Positions 9,277 through 18,758 are shown, counted from the first letter of the stretch. The stretch: 64,000 nucleotides of DNA from Saccharibacillus brassicae (GCF_006542275.1 NZ_CP041217.1:1411501-1475500); one strand, 5' to 3'. Numbers and translations are program-made. Notes: generated by a model not told the origin, from the sequence alone.

Positions 9277-9720
9277 TTACTGCCCCAACTGCTGGAACTG
9301 GTCCATCAGTCCGCGGATGTTCTGGATCGACTGCATCACTTCGGAGTTCTGGAGCAGCTCCGGCGTGAATTCGCCCGCTTCGATTCGCTGCTGAAGCTGG
9401 TCGACCTGGGCGTTCAGGCTTTCGTTGTAGCCGGTCAGCTGGCTGTGCAGCCCCTGGGCGAATCCCGGCACTTCCACCTGGCCGAAATCGGCGATGCTCT
9501 GCTGCACCCGATCCAGCTCCTGCGACAGCTTCTCCTGCGCCTGCGGATCGTTCGCCGCGTCCTGCGCCAGCTGCGGCAGCTGCTCCGCCCACTGCGAAGC
9601 GTCGTTGATATAAGACACCGCGTCGCTCGTGTAGCCGACGGAACGGTTCACTTCCTCGACAGCCGAGCAGCCGGCGAGCGAAAGGGCGAACAGGGTCAGA
9701 GCCAAAATGATCTTCTTCAT
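9277..9720 (-). CDS. Small lipoprotein, resembles DUF6376-type proteins
   Basis: A 147-residue secreted lipoprotein. The start MKKIILALTLFALSLAGCS is a typical type II signal peptide with lipobox LAGC, so Cys at about 17 should be lipidated. The mature part is helical and Gln-rich, with periodic hydrophobics suggesting a coiled coil. Sequence style matches small Bacillales lipoproteins annotated DUF6376, an identification made from memory and tentative. Function is unknown. The start is the ATG at 9720 because the signal peptide begins there; an upstream GAGGAG is about 12 bases away, which is long. It appears monocistronic with its own terminator. Confidence 0.8.
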   Translation of the reverse strand: MKKIILALTLFALSLAGCSAVEEVNRSVGYTSDAVSYINDASQWAEQLPQLAQDAANDPQAQEKLSQELDRVQQSIADFGQVEVPGFAQGLHSQLTGYNESLNAQVDQLQQRIEAGEFTPELLQNSEVMQSIQNIRGLMDQFQQLGQ

Positions 9721-9942
9721 GGAACATGCACTCTCCTCGTAGCGCGAACGTCTCCGGACCGCGCGTGCGCGAGGCACTTCGCCGGGACTTCCGCGTCTGT
9801 TTGCGTTACATACTCCGCGCGAATGGGTGAGGTTTCGGTTCGGCACATTAGAAATTGATGAGAAGGCCGGCGAAGCCGCTCCGCCAAAGCAGGCTCAAGC
9901 GTACGGACCGCCGAAGACCGGCAGGGTGCGCGGCGCTATCGC

Positions 9943-11097
9943 TTACGTTCGCAGATCCCGGATCGGGATGTACAAATCCGCTTCGCAGTAATCTTCCCGC
10001 GCCAACGCGGCATCGATATATTCGAAATGGTGGCCGTGCGCCTGCTCGTACGGCGATCTGAGCAGCCATTCGTCCATGTAGTTCCAGATATCGTTAAGTT
10101 CATGAATCGTCAGATGTTCCGGGTGGAAGCGTCCGATATAGGTGAACACCGCGTACTTGCCGGCCGGAAGTTCCGCCGTGTCCCACTGCGCTTCCAGCCC
10201 TTCCAGCGAAGACACTTCGGCCGAGGTCAGGTAATCCGTCGCTTCCGCTCCGTACTCCGGCGGATACAGCGTCAGCCCGATATACACGCTCGGCTTCAGC
10301 TTGCGCGGAATTTGGGCATGCTCTCCATAGAAAAAAGACACTCCCTGCGCGTTCGCCGTATGGCGTTCGAAATTTTCGGCGAGCGGAATGGTGGCCCGGC
10401 GTCCGGCGTACAAACTGCGCGGCTTGATCACGAACGTCGGCTCGAACACGACGCCGCGGCGGATTTCCTTGAGCGCCGACGTGTCGTAGCGCTCAACCAG
10501 CCGGATCTGTGCGGTGCCCCGGCGAAACTGCGCCGGCGTCACGCCGAACTGCCGCTTGAACGCGCGGATATACGACTGCTCGTGCTCGAAGCCGAACGCA
10601 AGCGCCGTACCGAGCACCGTGCCCGAACTTCCCGTATCCAGCAGGGCGTGCGCGCTGGCCGACAGCTTGCGGGCGCGGATGTATTCCATCAGCGGCAGGC
10701 CGGTCGCCGCCCGCATCAGCCGGTGCAGATGGAACTTCGACAGATAGGCGTGCTCGGCCAGCTCGTCGAGAACAACCTTGTCCGTCAGCCGGCGCTCCAC
10801 TTCGTCCAGTACCCGTTCGATCGTGCCCAGCGTCTCGGGCCGGCCGAAGTTCTCGCGGCTTGGCGGAGACGCGGGCGGGCTAGGCGAAACGGGCGGCTCG
10901 GGCGCCGCAGACCCGGGCGCCGGCTGCCCGGACGATGCAGGCACGCCGGCCAGTGTCGGGCCGCCCGAACGATCCGGGTCGCCCGGCTGCCCGGAAACCG
11001 CCTCTTCAGGCGGCCGGTTGTCCGGCCGGTACTCCGGTAGGTGATCCGGCTTCTTATTCAGTTCGCCGGGTTCGCGGCGCTGCGATCTCTTGTTCAT
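9943..11097 (-). CDS. AraC-family regulator with GyrI-like effector domain
   Basis: A 384-residue regulator. Residues 1-85 are a Pro/Ser/Gly-rich low-complexity leader, unusual for the family. Residues about 95-190 are two AraC helix-turn-helix motifs (YLSKFHLHRLMRAATG and FGFEHEQSYIRAFKRQFGV). Residues about 205-384 match the GyrI/AraC effector-binding fold that binds small hydrophobic ligands, as in Rob or BmrR-type proteins. A role in drug or small-molecule response is the family expectation. No good Shine-Dalgarno is seen before the ATG at 11097, so the real start could be internal, after the low-complexity leader. Confidence 0.83.
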   Translation of the reverse strand: MNKRSQRREPGELNKKPDHLPEYRPDNRPPEEAVSGQPGDPDRSGGPTLAGVPASSGQPAPGSAAPEPPVSPSPPASPPSRENFGRPETLGTIERVLDEVERRLTDKVVLDELAEHAYLSKFHLHRLMRAATGLPLMEYIRARKLSASAHALLDTGSSGTVLGTALAFGFEHEQSYIRAFKRQFGVTPAQFRRGTAQIRLVERYDTSALKEIRRGVVFEPTFVIKPRSLYAGRRATIPLAENFERHTANAQGVSFFYGEHAQIPRKLKPSVYIGLTLYPPEYGAEATDYLTSAEVSSLEGLEAQWDTAELPAGKYAVFTYIGRFHPEHLTIHELNDIWNYMDEWLLRSPYEQAHGHHFEYIDAALAREDYCEADLYIPIRDLRT

Positions 11098-11366
11098 ATC
11101 CGGTTCTCTTTTCCGTTGCTGTCCCGCTGCATGCCGGGCTCCCTTACGGTTTCCATCCTAACAAAAAATGCCGCAGGCGTCAGCTTCGACATTTGGGCGT
11201 GCGGCCTTTTTGTTTGTCTGCGCCTGACCGCATCTCCGCAAGAACGGTTCATTTCTCTCCGCGATGCTGAAGCATACTGGAAGCAGGCGGGCTGCCCGCC
11301 GGAAAGGAGGATTTTATTTTTATGCCCCATCATTCTGCAAATTCCGATATTCCCAAGGAGGACGTA

Positions 11367-12359
11367 ATGCCTATGCAACCCCATACTTCCGTATATTCGA
11401 TCCGACCTTTTGAAGAAAGCGACTTCCCGGCACTCGGTGTCTTCTACAATCAAGCGGCCGAAGGCCGGCGCGTCACCTTCTGGTGGGTCGGCGAACCGGA
11501 CAACTGGACGAACGTCTACTGCGCGTTTGAAGACGGCAAGATGATCGCCAAAGGCCAGGTGGACGTGTTCAGCACGATGCCGCCTACGGCGAAACCGTCG
11601 AGCCAACACCGTATCTTTTTCAATTTAAAAATGCTGCCCGAACGCGAAACCGACACGGAGCTGCTCGGCGCGATGTACGACGTTCTTCATGCCCGTGCGC
11701 TGGAGCTCAAAGCTCTTCTTCCCGATACGCACGGCACGCTGCTGGGCTTCGGCAACTATGCGGAAGAAGCGGCCAATACCGGCTTTTTCACCGCGCGTCC
11801 GGAGTTCTCGCCGCTGAAGCGGCAGTACCGGATGTGCCATACGTTCGCGGATCGGCACTTGCTGGACGCCGTCGAACACGTCGAAACTGTTGAACCTGTT
11901 GAAAATGAGGCAGCTGCATCGGCTTTCCCTCTGCCGGACGGTTACGCCTGGCGCGAATTCGACGCGTTGAGCGGCGAACAAGCCGACGATTATCTCGCGC
12001 TGGATATGGAGATCTGGCCGGAAACGCCGATCGGAGCCGATCGCCTGGCCGATCTGGCGTCGCGCAGCGGCTGGCGGATGCTCCAGATTCACGCAGACGG
12101 TACCGCGGCCGCAAGCCTCATGTACTGGGTATCGGACGGCGAGACAGGCGAGATCGAAGAAGTGCTGACGCTCTCCAAGCATCGCAGACGCGGCCTCGCT
12201 TCGGCTCTGCTGAACCGGGCGCTGCACGAGATTCGCTCGCGCGGCTGCGCCGATGCGGAACTGGACGTCGAAGCGCTCAACGAAGACGCGCTGCGCGTCT
12301 ACCGGGCGGCAGGCTTCGAGATCGAGACCGAAGAACAGCGTTACGCGGTAGAATTGTAG
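11367..12359 (+). CDS. GNAT acetyltransferase, double-domain
   Basis: A 330-residue protein with two GNAT-like halves. The C-terminal half has the acetyl-CoA loop in SKHRRRGLASALLNRAL and the following YRAAGFE motif. The N-terminal half is degenerate. The start chosen is ATG at 11367 because AAGGAGG lies five bases upstream; an in-frame ATG at 11322 with its own AAAGGAGG eleven bases upstream would add 15 unlikely residues. The substrate is unknown. It is the first of four same-strand genes (three GNATs and an APH-like kinase) that look like a small-molecule modification cluster. Confidence 0.85.
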   Translation: MPMQPHTSVYSIRPFEESDFPALGVFYNQAAEGRRVTFWWVGEPDNWTNVYCAFEDGKMIAKGQVDVFSTMPPTAKPSSQHRIFFNLKMLPERETDTELLGAMYDVLHARALELKALLPDTHGTLLGFGNYAEEAANTGFFTARPEFSPLKRQYRMCHTFADRHLLDAVEHVETVEPVENEAAASAFPLPDGYAWREFDALSGEQADDYLALDMEIWPETPIGADRLADLASRSGWRMLQIHADGTAAASLMYWVSDGETGEIEEVLTLSKHRRRGLASALLNRALHEIRSRGCADAELDVEALNEDALRVYRAAGFEIETEEQRYAVEL

Positions 12360-12389
12360 AAACGCCGCCGAAAAGGAGTCCCGTTCACC

Positions 12390-13268
12390 ATGTTCGAATC
12401 GACCCTGCTTCACGTGAACGCGCTGTTCAAGTCGCACGGCGTTCACGAAGAAATTGTGCATATGCACACCTTGTCCGGTACGACCGAAGGGCTTGCGCTG
12501 AAGGTGGAATCCCGGGAATCGAACGTCTATCTGTTAAAATTCGACGATCCCGCTTCGCTTGGGCCCGCCCGGCAGCTGCTTGAAACCTACGCGGATTCTC
12601 CGCTGCTGCCCGGCGTGCTGCTGGCGGCCGCGGACGATTCTTATCTGGCGTACGCGTTCATCGAAGGCACGACCCATTTCAACCGCGGCGCCAAAAAAGA
12701 CTGGATGCGCCGGCTGACGCAGGAGCTGCTCAACCGGTACGTACGCTGCGAAGACGCCGATTACTGGGGGCGGCCCGAATATCCGAGAGCAAGCTGGCAG
12801 CACTTCAACGAGATCGGGATCGAAGAAGCGCGCGGCAATCTCGGCAGCGTACTGACGGACGACGATTACCGCTGCGTCAAGCAAACGGCCGAGCGCCTCT
12901 TCGCTCCCCATGCGGTACGATCCGGGGCGGAGCCGACCGAAAAATACCGGCTGCACGGAGACACCGGCGTCCACAATTTCGTGTATCGCGAAGAAGCGCT
13001 GGTCGGCGTGATCGATCCGTCGCCGATGGCGGGGCCGATTCTGTACGATTTTCTGTACGCGTTCTGCTCCTCGCCCGACGAACTGAATCTTGAGACGCTG
13101 CTCGCCGCCTTCGATCTGCTGGAACGTGTTCAGGTCGAACGGTCGAGATTGATCGAAGAAACACGGATTCAGCTCTACTGCCGGATCGGGCTCAGCGTCA
13201 AGCATCATCCGCACGACCTGCCTGGTTATCTGGAGGCGTGGAACTATTGGAACACGTTATCCCTCTAA
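12390..13268 (+). CDS. APH-like phosphotransferase
   Basis: A 292-residue member of the aminoglycoside phosphotransferase/choline kinase-like fold. The catalytic loop is LHGDTGVHNF (Asp and Asn) and the metal-binding Asp is in VGVIDPSP. The N-lobe Lys is probably in YLLKFDD. Known relatives phosphorylate aminoglycosides, choline, homoserine or sugars; the substrate here is not predictable. GGAGT precedes the ATG closely and the gene sits 30 bp after the GNAT gene, probably in the same operon. Confidence 0.82.
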   Translation: MFESTLLHVNALFKSHGVHEEIVHMHTLSGTTEGLALKVESRESNVYLLKFDDPASLGPARQLLETYADSPLLPGVLLAAADDSYLAYAFIEGTTHFNRGAKKDWMRRLTQELLNRYVRCEDADYWGRPEYPRASWQHFNEIGIEEARGNLGSVLTDDDYRCVKQTAERLFAPHAVRSGAEPTEKYRLHGDTGVHNFVYREEALVGVIDPSPMAGPILYDFLYAFCSSPDELNLETLLAAFDLLERVQVERSRLIEETRIQLYCRIGLSVKHHPHDLPGYLEAWNYWNTLSL

Positions 13269-13330
13269 AAAGTTATGCTTCTAATTGTTAGTATTCTAAC
13301 TGTTTCACTTCTAAAAAAGGAGCGATCCCC

Positions 13331-14083
13331 ATGACGGCACGCAAAGAACCCTTGCCTCTCTTCTCCCCGCTGGTGACCGGATACTGGCTGGGCCGGGCGG
13401 AAGAACCGCCGCGAAGCCTCTCTACGCCGGGCCGCTACGCGATCGTCGTGGATGCCGAACTGCCTCTCTCCCGAAGCGTCATGCGGCTCGATTTCCCCGA
13501 TACGGGCGGCTGGCTGTCGCTGTCGCCGGAGCAGGCCCGGCTGTTGGGCTTGGCGGATACGTCCGAGATCGGCGCACCCGAACTGGACGCCGCGCTGCGG
13601 CAGGCCGGGATCGGACTGAACGGCGCGGATCATCTGTTTTATTTCGCGATCCCCGGCCAAACGGCGCTTCGCGAACAACCGGAGCCCGATTCGGTTCGGC
13701 AGCTCACGGCGGAAGACGCCGACCTATTTGCCGATTTTGCCGCGCAGTCGCCGGCCGACGACCTCGACGAAGCGTTTGTCGAGCTGGACCATTGGCTCGT
13801 CTTCGGCTGCTTCGTCGACGGACGGCTTGCGGCCGCGGCCAGCCTGATCCCGTGGAGCGGCACGAAGTTTGCCGATCTCGGCATTTTGACGCTGCCGGAA
13901 TTCCGCGGCCGCGGCTATGGCAGGCAGACGGTTCGGGCGGCCTGCGCCCATGCGCTGGCTCTCGGGTACGAACCGCAGTACCGCTGCCAACCGGATAACG
14001 CGCCGTCCAACGCCCTCGCGGCGGCAGCGGGATTGTCGCTGTTCGCGGCCTGGGACGTGATTGCGGAAGACGAAGCGGAATAG
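13331..14083 (+). CDS. GNAT acetyltransferase (FR47-like)
   Basis: A 250-residue acetyltransferase. The N-terminal half is not recognised. The C-terminal half has the acetyl-CoA pyrophosphate loop in RGRGYGRQTVRAAC followed by QPDNAPSNALAAAAGL, as in FR47-like GNATs. AAGGAGCG lies before the ATG. It is 62 bp after the APH-like gene and likely cotranscribed. Substrate unknown. Confidence 0.85.
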   Translation: MTARKEPLPLFSPLVTGYWLGRAEEPPRSLSTPGRYAIVVDAELPLSRSVMRLDFPDTGGWLSLSPEQARLLGLADTSEIGAPELDAALRQAGIGLNGADHLFYFAIPGQTALREQPEPDSVRQLTAEDADLFADFAAQSPADDLDEAFVELDHWLVFGCFVDGRLAAAASLIPWSGTKFADLGILTLPEFRGRGYGRQTVRAACAHALALGYEPQYRCQPDNAPSNALAAAAGLSLFAAWDVIAEDEAE

Positions 14084-14179
14084 ACGCGAGTCTACGCGCG
14101 GCTTGGCGCACTTGGCGCATAGGCGGAAGCGGAAGCTTTGACTACCGCCAGACAAATGCAATCATGCGGAGGACCCTAC

Positions 14180-14746
14180 ATGACACTCAAAAGAAACGAA
14201 GGCCGGCCCAAATGCCCGGCCTTCATTTTTCGCAAAATGAATCCCGACGATGCCGACCATCTCGGACAGCTCGACCGTTCCGAAAAGATCGAACAGATCT
14301 GCCGCATCGAAAACGGACAAGAAATCTGGACGCCCGCCGGACACGAGTGTCCAACCTGGAACGAAGCGCAGCTGGCCGAGCTTCGGCTCCGCTATATCGG
14401 GGAGCTGGAGCGCGGCGGCGCGGCGATCGGCGCTTACTCCGGCGGCATGCTTGCGGGGTTCGGCGTGCTGGGCCATCGGCCGCTCGGCTCCGAAGGGGAT
14501 ATGCTGCAGGTTGACCTGCTGTACGTCGGCCGCCCTTATCGCAGACGCGGCATCGGCCGGCGGCTGATGGAACTGCTGAGCCGGGAAGCTTCTCTGCGCG
14601 GCGCAAAGGCGCTGTACATCTCGTCGACCGAGAGCCGCTCGGCGGTCGGCTTCTACCGCAGTTTCGGCAGCGAAATCGCGGCGGAACCCGACCCGGAACT
14701 GTTCGCCCGCGAGCCGCTGGATATTCATCTGGTACGGAAACTGTAA
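14180..14746 (+). CDS. GNAT acetyltransferase
   Basis: A 188-residue single-domain GNAT with the Q/RxxGxG/A loop in RPYRRRGIGRRLMELL and a C-terminal SAVGFYRSFG motif. The start is ATG at 14180, set by GGAGG seven bases upstream; a TTG frame start at 14138 lacks a ribosome binding site. It is the last gene of the four-gene cluster, with a 715-bp intergenic region after it. Substrate unknown. Confidence 0.87.
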   Translation: MTLKRNEGRPKCPAFIFRKMNPDDADHLGQLDRSEKIEQICRIENGQEIWTPAGHECPTWNEAQLAELRLRYIGELERGGAAIGAYSGGMLAGFGVLGHRPLGSEGDMLQVDLLYVGRPYRRRGIGRRLMELLSREASLRGAKALYISSTESRSAVGFYRSFGSEIAAEPDPELFAREPLDIHLVRKL

Positions 14747-14967
14747 TCCGGGAAAAGAGTGATTTCGTGCGGGCTCGGAAAGTGGGCGCGGCACGGAGCG
14801 AACGGTAGCGAATGCTTGGGCGACTTCGCTCAAGCTGCGGGGCTCGGGGGCGTGAGCGGGCTCGGCGGTGCGGTCGGACGCGGGGACGCAGGTGGACGCG
14901 GAAGCACGAGCAGACTCGGGGGCTCAAGCGCGAGGCGGAAGCGCGGGCAGACGCGGCGGTGAGAGAA

Positions 14968-15198
14968 ACGAATCGTTAGCACGCTATTCGGGCTTTTTGA
15001 GCCGTTTTCGATTTCTAACGAATCGTCAGCACGCTAATGGGCTGAAAAGCGGCTAAAAAGCGGCAAATTCGGCGAATAGCGTTACCTCGATTCGTTAGTT
15101 TGCCAAAAACGCCGAAAACATGCAATTAGCGTTACGACGATTCGTTAGGTCGCCAGAAGCGCCGAAAACGCGCAATTAGCGTTACGACGATTCGTTAG
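14968..15198. repeat. BIME-like interspersed repeat cluster, locus 1
   Basis: Five copies of a motif with core CTAACGAATCGT-N-AGCACGCTAAT. Two are in one orientation (14968-14988 and 15015-15039) and three in the other (15074-15098, 15124-15148, 15174-15198). The last three are spaced exactly 50 bp apart. The opposing arms can fold into large hairpins. The same motif in the same two-orientation layout recurs at 35225-35409, so this is a dispersed family. Confidence 0.8.
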
Positions 15199-15236
15199 CG
15201 GCCGGGGGTTGGCGATTAAGGCTGCCTATTGAGCTT

Positions 15237-15280
15237 TGGCTGTTGGCTGCTGGCTGTTGGCTATTGGCTGTTGGCTATGG
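15237..15280. repeat. Heptamer tandem repeat TGGCTRY
   Basis: Six head-to-tail copies of TGGCTGT/TGGCTAT/TGGCTGC, followed by degenerate relatives. It is non-coding and probably prone to slippage. Confidence 0.85.
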
Positions 15281-15385
15281 AACTTTGGCGGCTGACCGTT
15301 GAACGTTGGCAGTTCACGGTTCACCGTTGGCCGGCTGCCTACGATCACCCGGTCAGACGCGGCGCAGGCCGCTCGGCTCCCTACG

Positions 15386-15436
15386 CAAAAAAGGACGGAC
15401 ACGCGGCTCGGCGCCGCGGTCCGTCCTTTCTTTTTC
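15386..15436. terminator. Strong bidirectional terminator
   Basis: An 11-bp outer stem (15390-15400 with 15419-15429) encloses a GC-rich inner stem. A T-tract follows on both strands. It ends the minus-strand gene at 15462. Confidence 0.88.
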
Positions 15437-15461
15437 CCGAAAATCGATTATGCCTGTCCGC

Positions 15462-16229
15462 CTACAGCAGACCTTCCGCCGCATACAGATCCAGCGCGGC
15501 CTGCACGACCTGTTCGTCGATCCCGGAGCGGCGCGAGATGCGCCGGGCCCAGGTGTCCTCGCCGAACGGATCGCTCTCGTGGAACAGACCGCGATCGCTG
15601 CTGATCTGCGACTGCCCGCTCTCATATTCCCAATGCACGATGCTGCCGTCGGTACAGGTGCGCAGGCGCCGCTCGACGAGCGGGATCGACAGCAGGCTCT
15701 GCGAATACGCCGCCGCATGCACAAACTCCGCTTCGTCGACCGCGTTGAGATCGTACACGGAACAGCTTTCTTTGCCGCCGGGCCGCATGTAGCGAATGCT
15801 CGCCTGCGCCGCATCCGAATGTACGGCGATGCGCGCACCCGGGAAAAAGCCGGGCAGCGGCTGCTCCGTATACCCTTCCGCCCGCGGATCGATCAGAACC
15901 GGCTGAATCCACTGGTCGCCCAGATCGCACAAATAGCGGCTGCCGTCTTCCCCGATCGCGATCACGGCGCAGTGCGCGTCTTCGGTGCCCAGCTTCCGGC
16001 CGACCGGGTAACACTCGATCCCTTCGCCGCGCAGCTCGTCCATCAGCCACATCGCCAGGTCGAAACAGTTGCCGGACGTTCCGTACCGTTCGCGCTGTTC
16101 GCGCATCAAATCGACGCTTCTCGGCGCGAACCGTTCGCCTCTGGCGTGCAGCCAGGCTTTCGTGATCGTTTCCATCGGAAATTCGTCAAATCGTCGCCAC
16201 ACTTGCAAAATTTTCCCCATCGCCCTCAT
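15462..16229 (-). CDS. Putative NAT/transglutaminase-fold cysteine enzyme
   Basis: A 255-residue protein not assigned to a named family with certainty. A Cys-His-Asp set in the order used by arylamine N-acetyltransferases and transglutaminase-like enzymes is visible: SGNCFDLAMWLMDEL (Cys about 54), DAHCAVIAI (His) and YLCDLGDQW (Asp). A Trp-rich C-terminal region follows. This suggests acyl transfer or amide chemistry in the cytoplasm, but it is inferred from three motifs only. No strong Shine-Dalgarno is seen; in-frame ATGs at 16229 and 16220 are both possible. Confidence 0.65.
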   Translation of the reverse strand: MRAMGKILQVWRRFDEFPMETITKAWLHARGERFAPRSVDLMREQRERYGTSGNCFDLAMWLMDELRGEGIECYPVGRKLGTEDAHCAVIAIGEDGSRYLCDLGDQWIQPVLIDPRAEGYTEQPLPGFFPGARIAVHSDAAQASIRYMRPGGKESCSVYDLNAVDEAEFVHAAAYSQSLLSIPLVERRLRTCTDGSIVHWEYESGQSQISSDRGLFHESDPFGEDTWARRISRRSGIDEQVVQAALDLYAAEGLL

Positions 16230-16528
16230 TTGCGTTTTGATTCACCCTTCCCTTTCGGATCGCCGATCTCGGCCGTTCGTCCTCCGAAAGCGTAGCATTC
16301 CGCGTCTCTAGCGCCGATTACTATAGATTCTACGGTATATTTAACCACTAGCCAATGAATCGCTGGTCGCAGAATACGCTTTCTCTCAATAAAAAGCCCC
16401 CCTTTCGTCAAAAGAGGCTGCTTTTGCGTGTCCGGTTTGCCGATCGGGAACGCTTGCCGTATCATGGAATCGTAAAAGAAAGCTTCAAGCCAGCAACCCA
16501 AGCAGTCACGACACAGGAGGCGTAAGCA

Positions 16529-18661
16529 ATGAGCGAACAACGCGGATTGACCGCGGAAGATCTGTACCGCTTCGTCTGGGTGGGCGCACCCGACGTATCC
16601 AAAGCGGATGGACGCATCGCGTACACGGAACGGACCGTCAACGAAGCCAAAGACGGCTATATGACCCGTATTCGGGCTTTGTCGGCCGACGGCGCGCAGG
16701 ACATTCTGTTCACGTCGGGCGAACAGGACGCGTCTCCGGCGTGGTCGCCCGACGGCACCCGCCTGGCTTTTGCCCGCAAGCATGGCGACAAGCGCCAGAT
16801 CTGGCTGCTGCCAGCATCCGGCGGCGAAGCGCGCATGCTGACGCATCTGAGCGAAGGCGCCGGCGCTTTTGCCTGGTCCCCGGACGGATCGAAGCTGCTC
16901 GTCTCGTCGCAGGTCGACCCGGACGACAGCGGCCATAGCGAAGACGGTTCGGACGAAGACGGCCGTGAACCGGGCGGCGAACGCAAGAAGGGCATCGACG
17001 GCGAAACGAAGGTCGGCCAAGAAAACGCCGGCCAAGCGAAGACCGGCGAGGGAGGCGCACCTTCCAAAGACAAGCCGCTCAAAGAACTCGTCGTCGACCG
17101 GATCCGCTACAGAGGCGACGGCTCGGGCCTGTGGAACGGCAAGCGGAGCCATCTGTTCGTCGTCGACGCGGCAGACGGCGAGGCGCAGGCCGTCACGTCG
17201 GGCGAGTTCGACGTCGGCAGCTTCGCCTGGTCGCCGGACGGTTCGACGATCGCCTTCACCGCCTACATTCCGGCAGACAGCGAAGACGAGACCGATCCGG
17301 ACCTGCTGCTGGTCAGCGACCTGTACGTCGCGGACGCTTACGGCGGCAGCCGCCGCAAGCTGACCGATTCGAACTGGAGCATCGGCCAGCCGGCCTGGTC
17401 GCCGGACGGCTCGAAGATCGCGTTCTTCGCGAGCGACCGTTCGTACCACAACGCGACGCTGAACCGGCTGTACAGCATCGCGGCCGAAGGCGGCGACATT
17501 CTCTGCCTGACCGACGACCGCGACCTGCTTGTCGGCAACCTCGTCGTGGGCGATATGCGCTCGATGCTGCCTTCGCCGGCGCCGCTGTTCTCCGAAGACG
17601 GCAGCTCCGTCTACGCGCTGTTCACCCGTCACGGCAGCGCGGGGCTGGCCCGCTTCGCGGCGGACGGCTCCGGCCACGAAGAGGTCATCGTCGGCGACCG
17701 CGACGTGTATCAGCTGGCGCCGGACCATGAAGGCGGCTTCGTCGTCGCGATCGCCGATGCGCTGAATCCGGGCGACCTGTACCGGTTCTCGCCGGGCACG
17801 AAGCAGGAGACGCGCTTGACCGACGCCAACGGCGAATGGCTGGGCGAACGCGAGCTGAGCGCGCCGGAATCGTTCTGGGTGCAGACCGAAGACGGCTGGA
17901 ACGTGCAGGGCTGGATCATGCAGCCGGTCGGCTTCGACGCGGCGGCTGCCGCTTCGGCCGGAGCGCCGAAAGTGCCGACGATCCTGGAGATCCACGGCGG
18001 CCCGCATATGATGTACGGCCATACGTTCATGCACGAATTCCAGCTGCTCGCCGCCAAAGGCTATGCCGTCATCTTCGCGAATCCGCGCGGCGGCCACGGC
18101 TACGGCCAGGAATTCGTCGACGCCTGCCGCGGCGATTACGGCGGCGGCGACTACCGCGACCTCATGGAGACCGTCGATTATGCGCTGGCGAACTACGCCT
18201 ATATCGACGAGAAGCGTCTCGGCGTGACCGGCGGCAGCTACGGCGGCTTCATGACGAACTGGATCATCGGCCACACGGACCGCTTCAAGTCCGCCGTGAC
18301 GCAGCGCTCGATCTCGAACTGGATTTCGTTCTACGGCGTGAGCGATATCGGGCCGTACTTTACCGAAGACCAGATCGGCGGCGATCCGTGGCAGGATACC
18401 GAGCTGCTGTGGAAACACTCGCCGCTCGCCTACGTGCAGCAGATGCGCACGCCGCTGCTCATCCTGCACGGCGAGCAGGATCTGCGCTGCCCGATCGAAC
18501 AGGGCGAGCAGCTGTTCATCGCGCTCAAGCGCCTCGGCCGCAAAACGCGCCTGGTCCGCTTCCCGGGCGCCAGCCACGACCTGTCCCGCGGCGGCCACCC
18601 TTCGCTGCGGGTAGCAAGGCTGTCGCATATCGCGGGGTGGATGGACGATCATTTGGTGTAG
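16529..18661 (+). CDS. S9 family prolyl oligopeptidase-like peptidase
   Basis: A 710-residue serine peptidase. The N-terminal part (about 1-440) is a WD40-like/TolB beta-propeller with repeated SPDGS motifs, interrupted near residues 130-190 by a hydrophilic Lys/Gly/Glu-rich insertion. The C-terminal alpha/beta hydrolase domain has nucleophile Ser570 in GGSYGGF, Asp651 in HGEQDLRCP and His683 in GASHDLSRGGH. There is no signal peptide, so it is cytoplasmic and probably degrades short peptides (acylaminoacyl- or dipeptidyl-peptidase class). AGGAGG lies upstream of the ATG. It is monocistronic, with hairpins after the stop. Confidence 0.92.
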   Translation: MSEQRGLTAEDLYRFVWVGAPDVSKADGRIAYTERTVNEAKDGYMTRIRALSADGAQDILFTSGEQDASPAWSPDGTRLAFARKHGDKRQIWLLPASGGEARMLTHLSEGAGAFAWSPDGSKLLVSSQVDPDDSGHSEDGSDEDGREPGGERKKGIDGETKVGQENAGQAKTGEGGAPSKDKPLKELVVDRIRYRGDGSGLWNGKRSHLFVVDAADGEAQAVTSGEFDVGSFAWSPDGSTIAFTAYIPADSEDETDPDLLLVSDLYVADAYGGSRRKLTDSNWSIGQPAWSPDGSKIAFFASDRSYHNATLNRLYSIAAEGGDILCLTDDRDLLVGNLVVGDMRSMLPSPAPLFSEDGSSVYALFTRHGSAGLARFAADGSGHEEVIVGDRDVYQLAPDHEGGFVVAIADALNPGDLYRFSPGTKQETRLTDANGEWLGERELSAPESFWVQTEDGWNVQGWIMQPVGFDAAAAASAGAPKVPTILEIHGGPHMMYGHTFMHEFQLLAAKGYAVIFANPRGGHGYGQEFVDACRGDYGGGDYRDLMETVDYALANYAYIDEKRLGVTGGSYGGFMTNWIIGHTDRFKSAVTQRSISNWISFYGVSDIGPYFTEDQIGGDPWQDTELLWKHSPLAYVQQMRTPLLILHGEQDLRCPIEQGEQLFIALKRLGRKTRLVRFPGASHDLSRGGHPSLRVARLSHIAGWMDDHLV

Positions 18662-18682
18662 GTTTTGGGGGAAATAAGAGCG

Positions 18683-18758
18683 CGGCTTGAGGGCAAGGCT
18701 GTCCTCAAGCCCGGCATGCAGAGAGACCCGATCCGCCGGTAGGCGGGTCGGGGTTTTT
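18683..18758 (+). terminator. Tandem hairpins ending the S9 peptidase transcript
   Basis: A first hairpin (18683-18711, 10-bp stem GGCTTGAGG/CCTCAAGCC) is followed by a second (18726-18754, GC-rich stem with GGTA loop) and a T-run. The second is the intrinsic terminator. Confidence 0.8.

Larger units (their letters stand above)
14747..15385. other. Intergenic region with no gene
   Basis: No coding sequence is supported. The first 200 bp are GC-rich and simple (repeated CGGGGGC and GACGCGG words). Then comes a block of about 25-bp repeats in opposing orientations (14968-15198) and a heptamer tandem repeat (15237-15280). A terminator of the next minus-strand gene follows. Confidence 0.7.
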
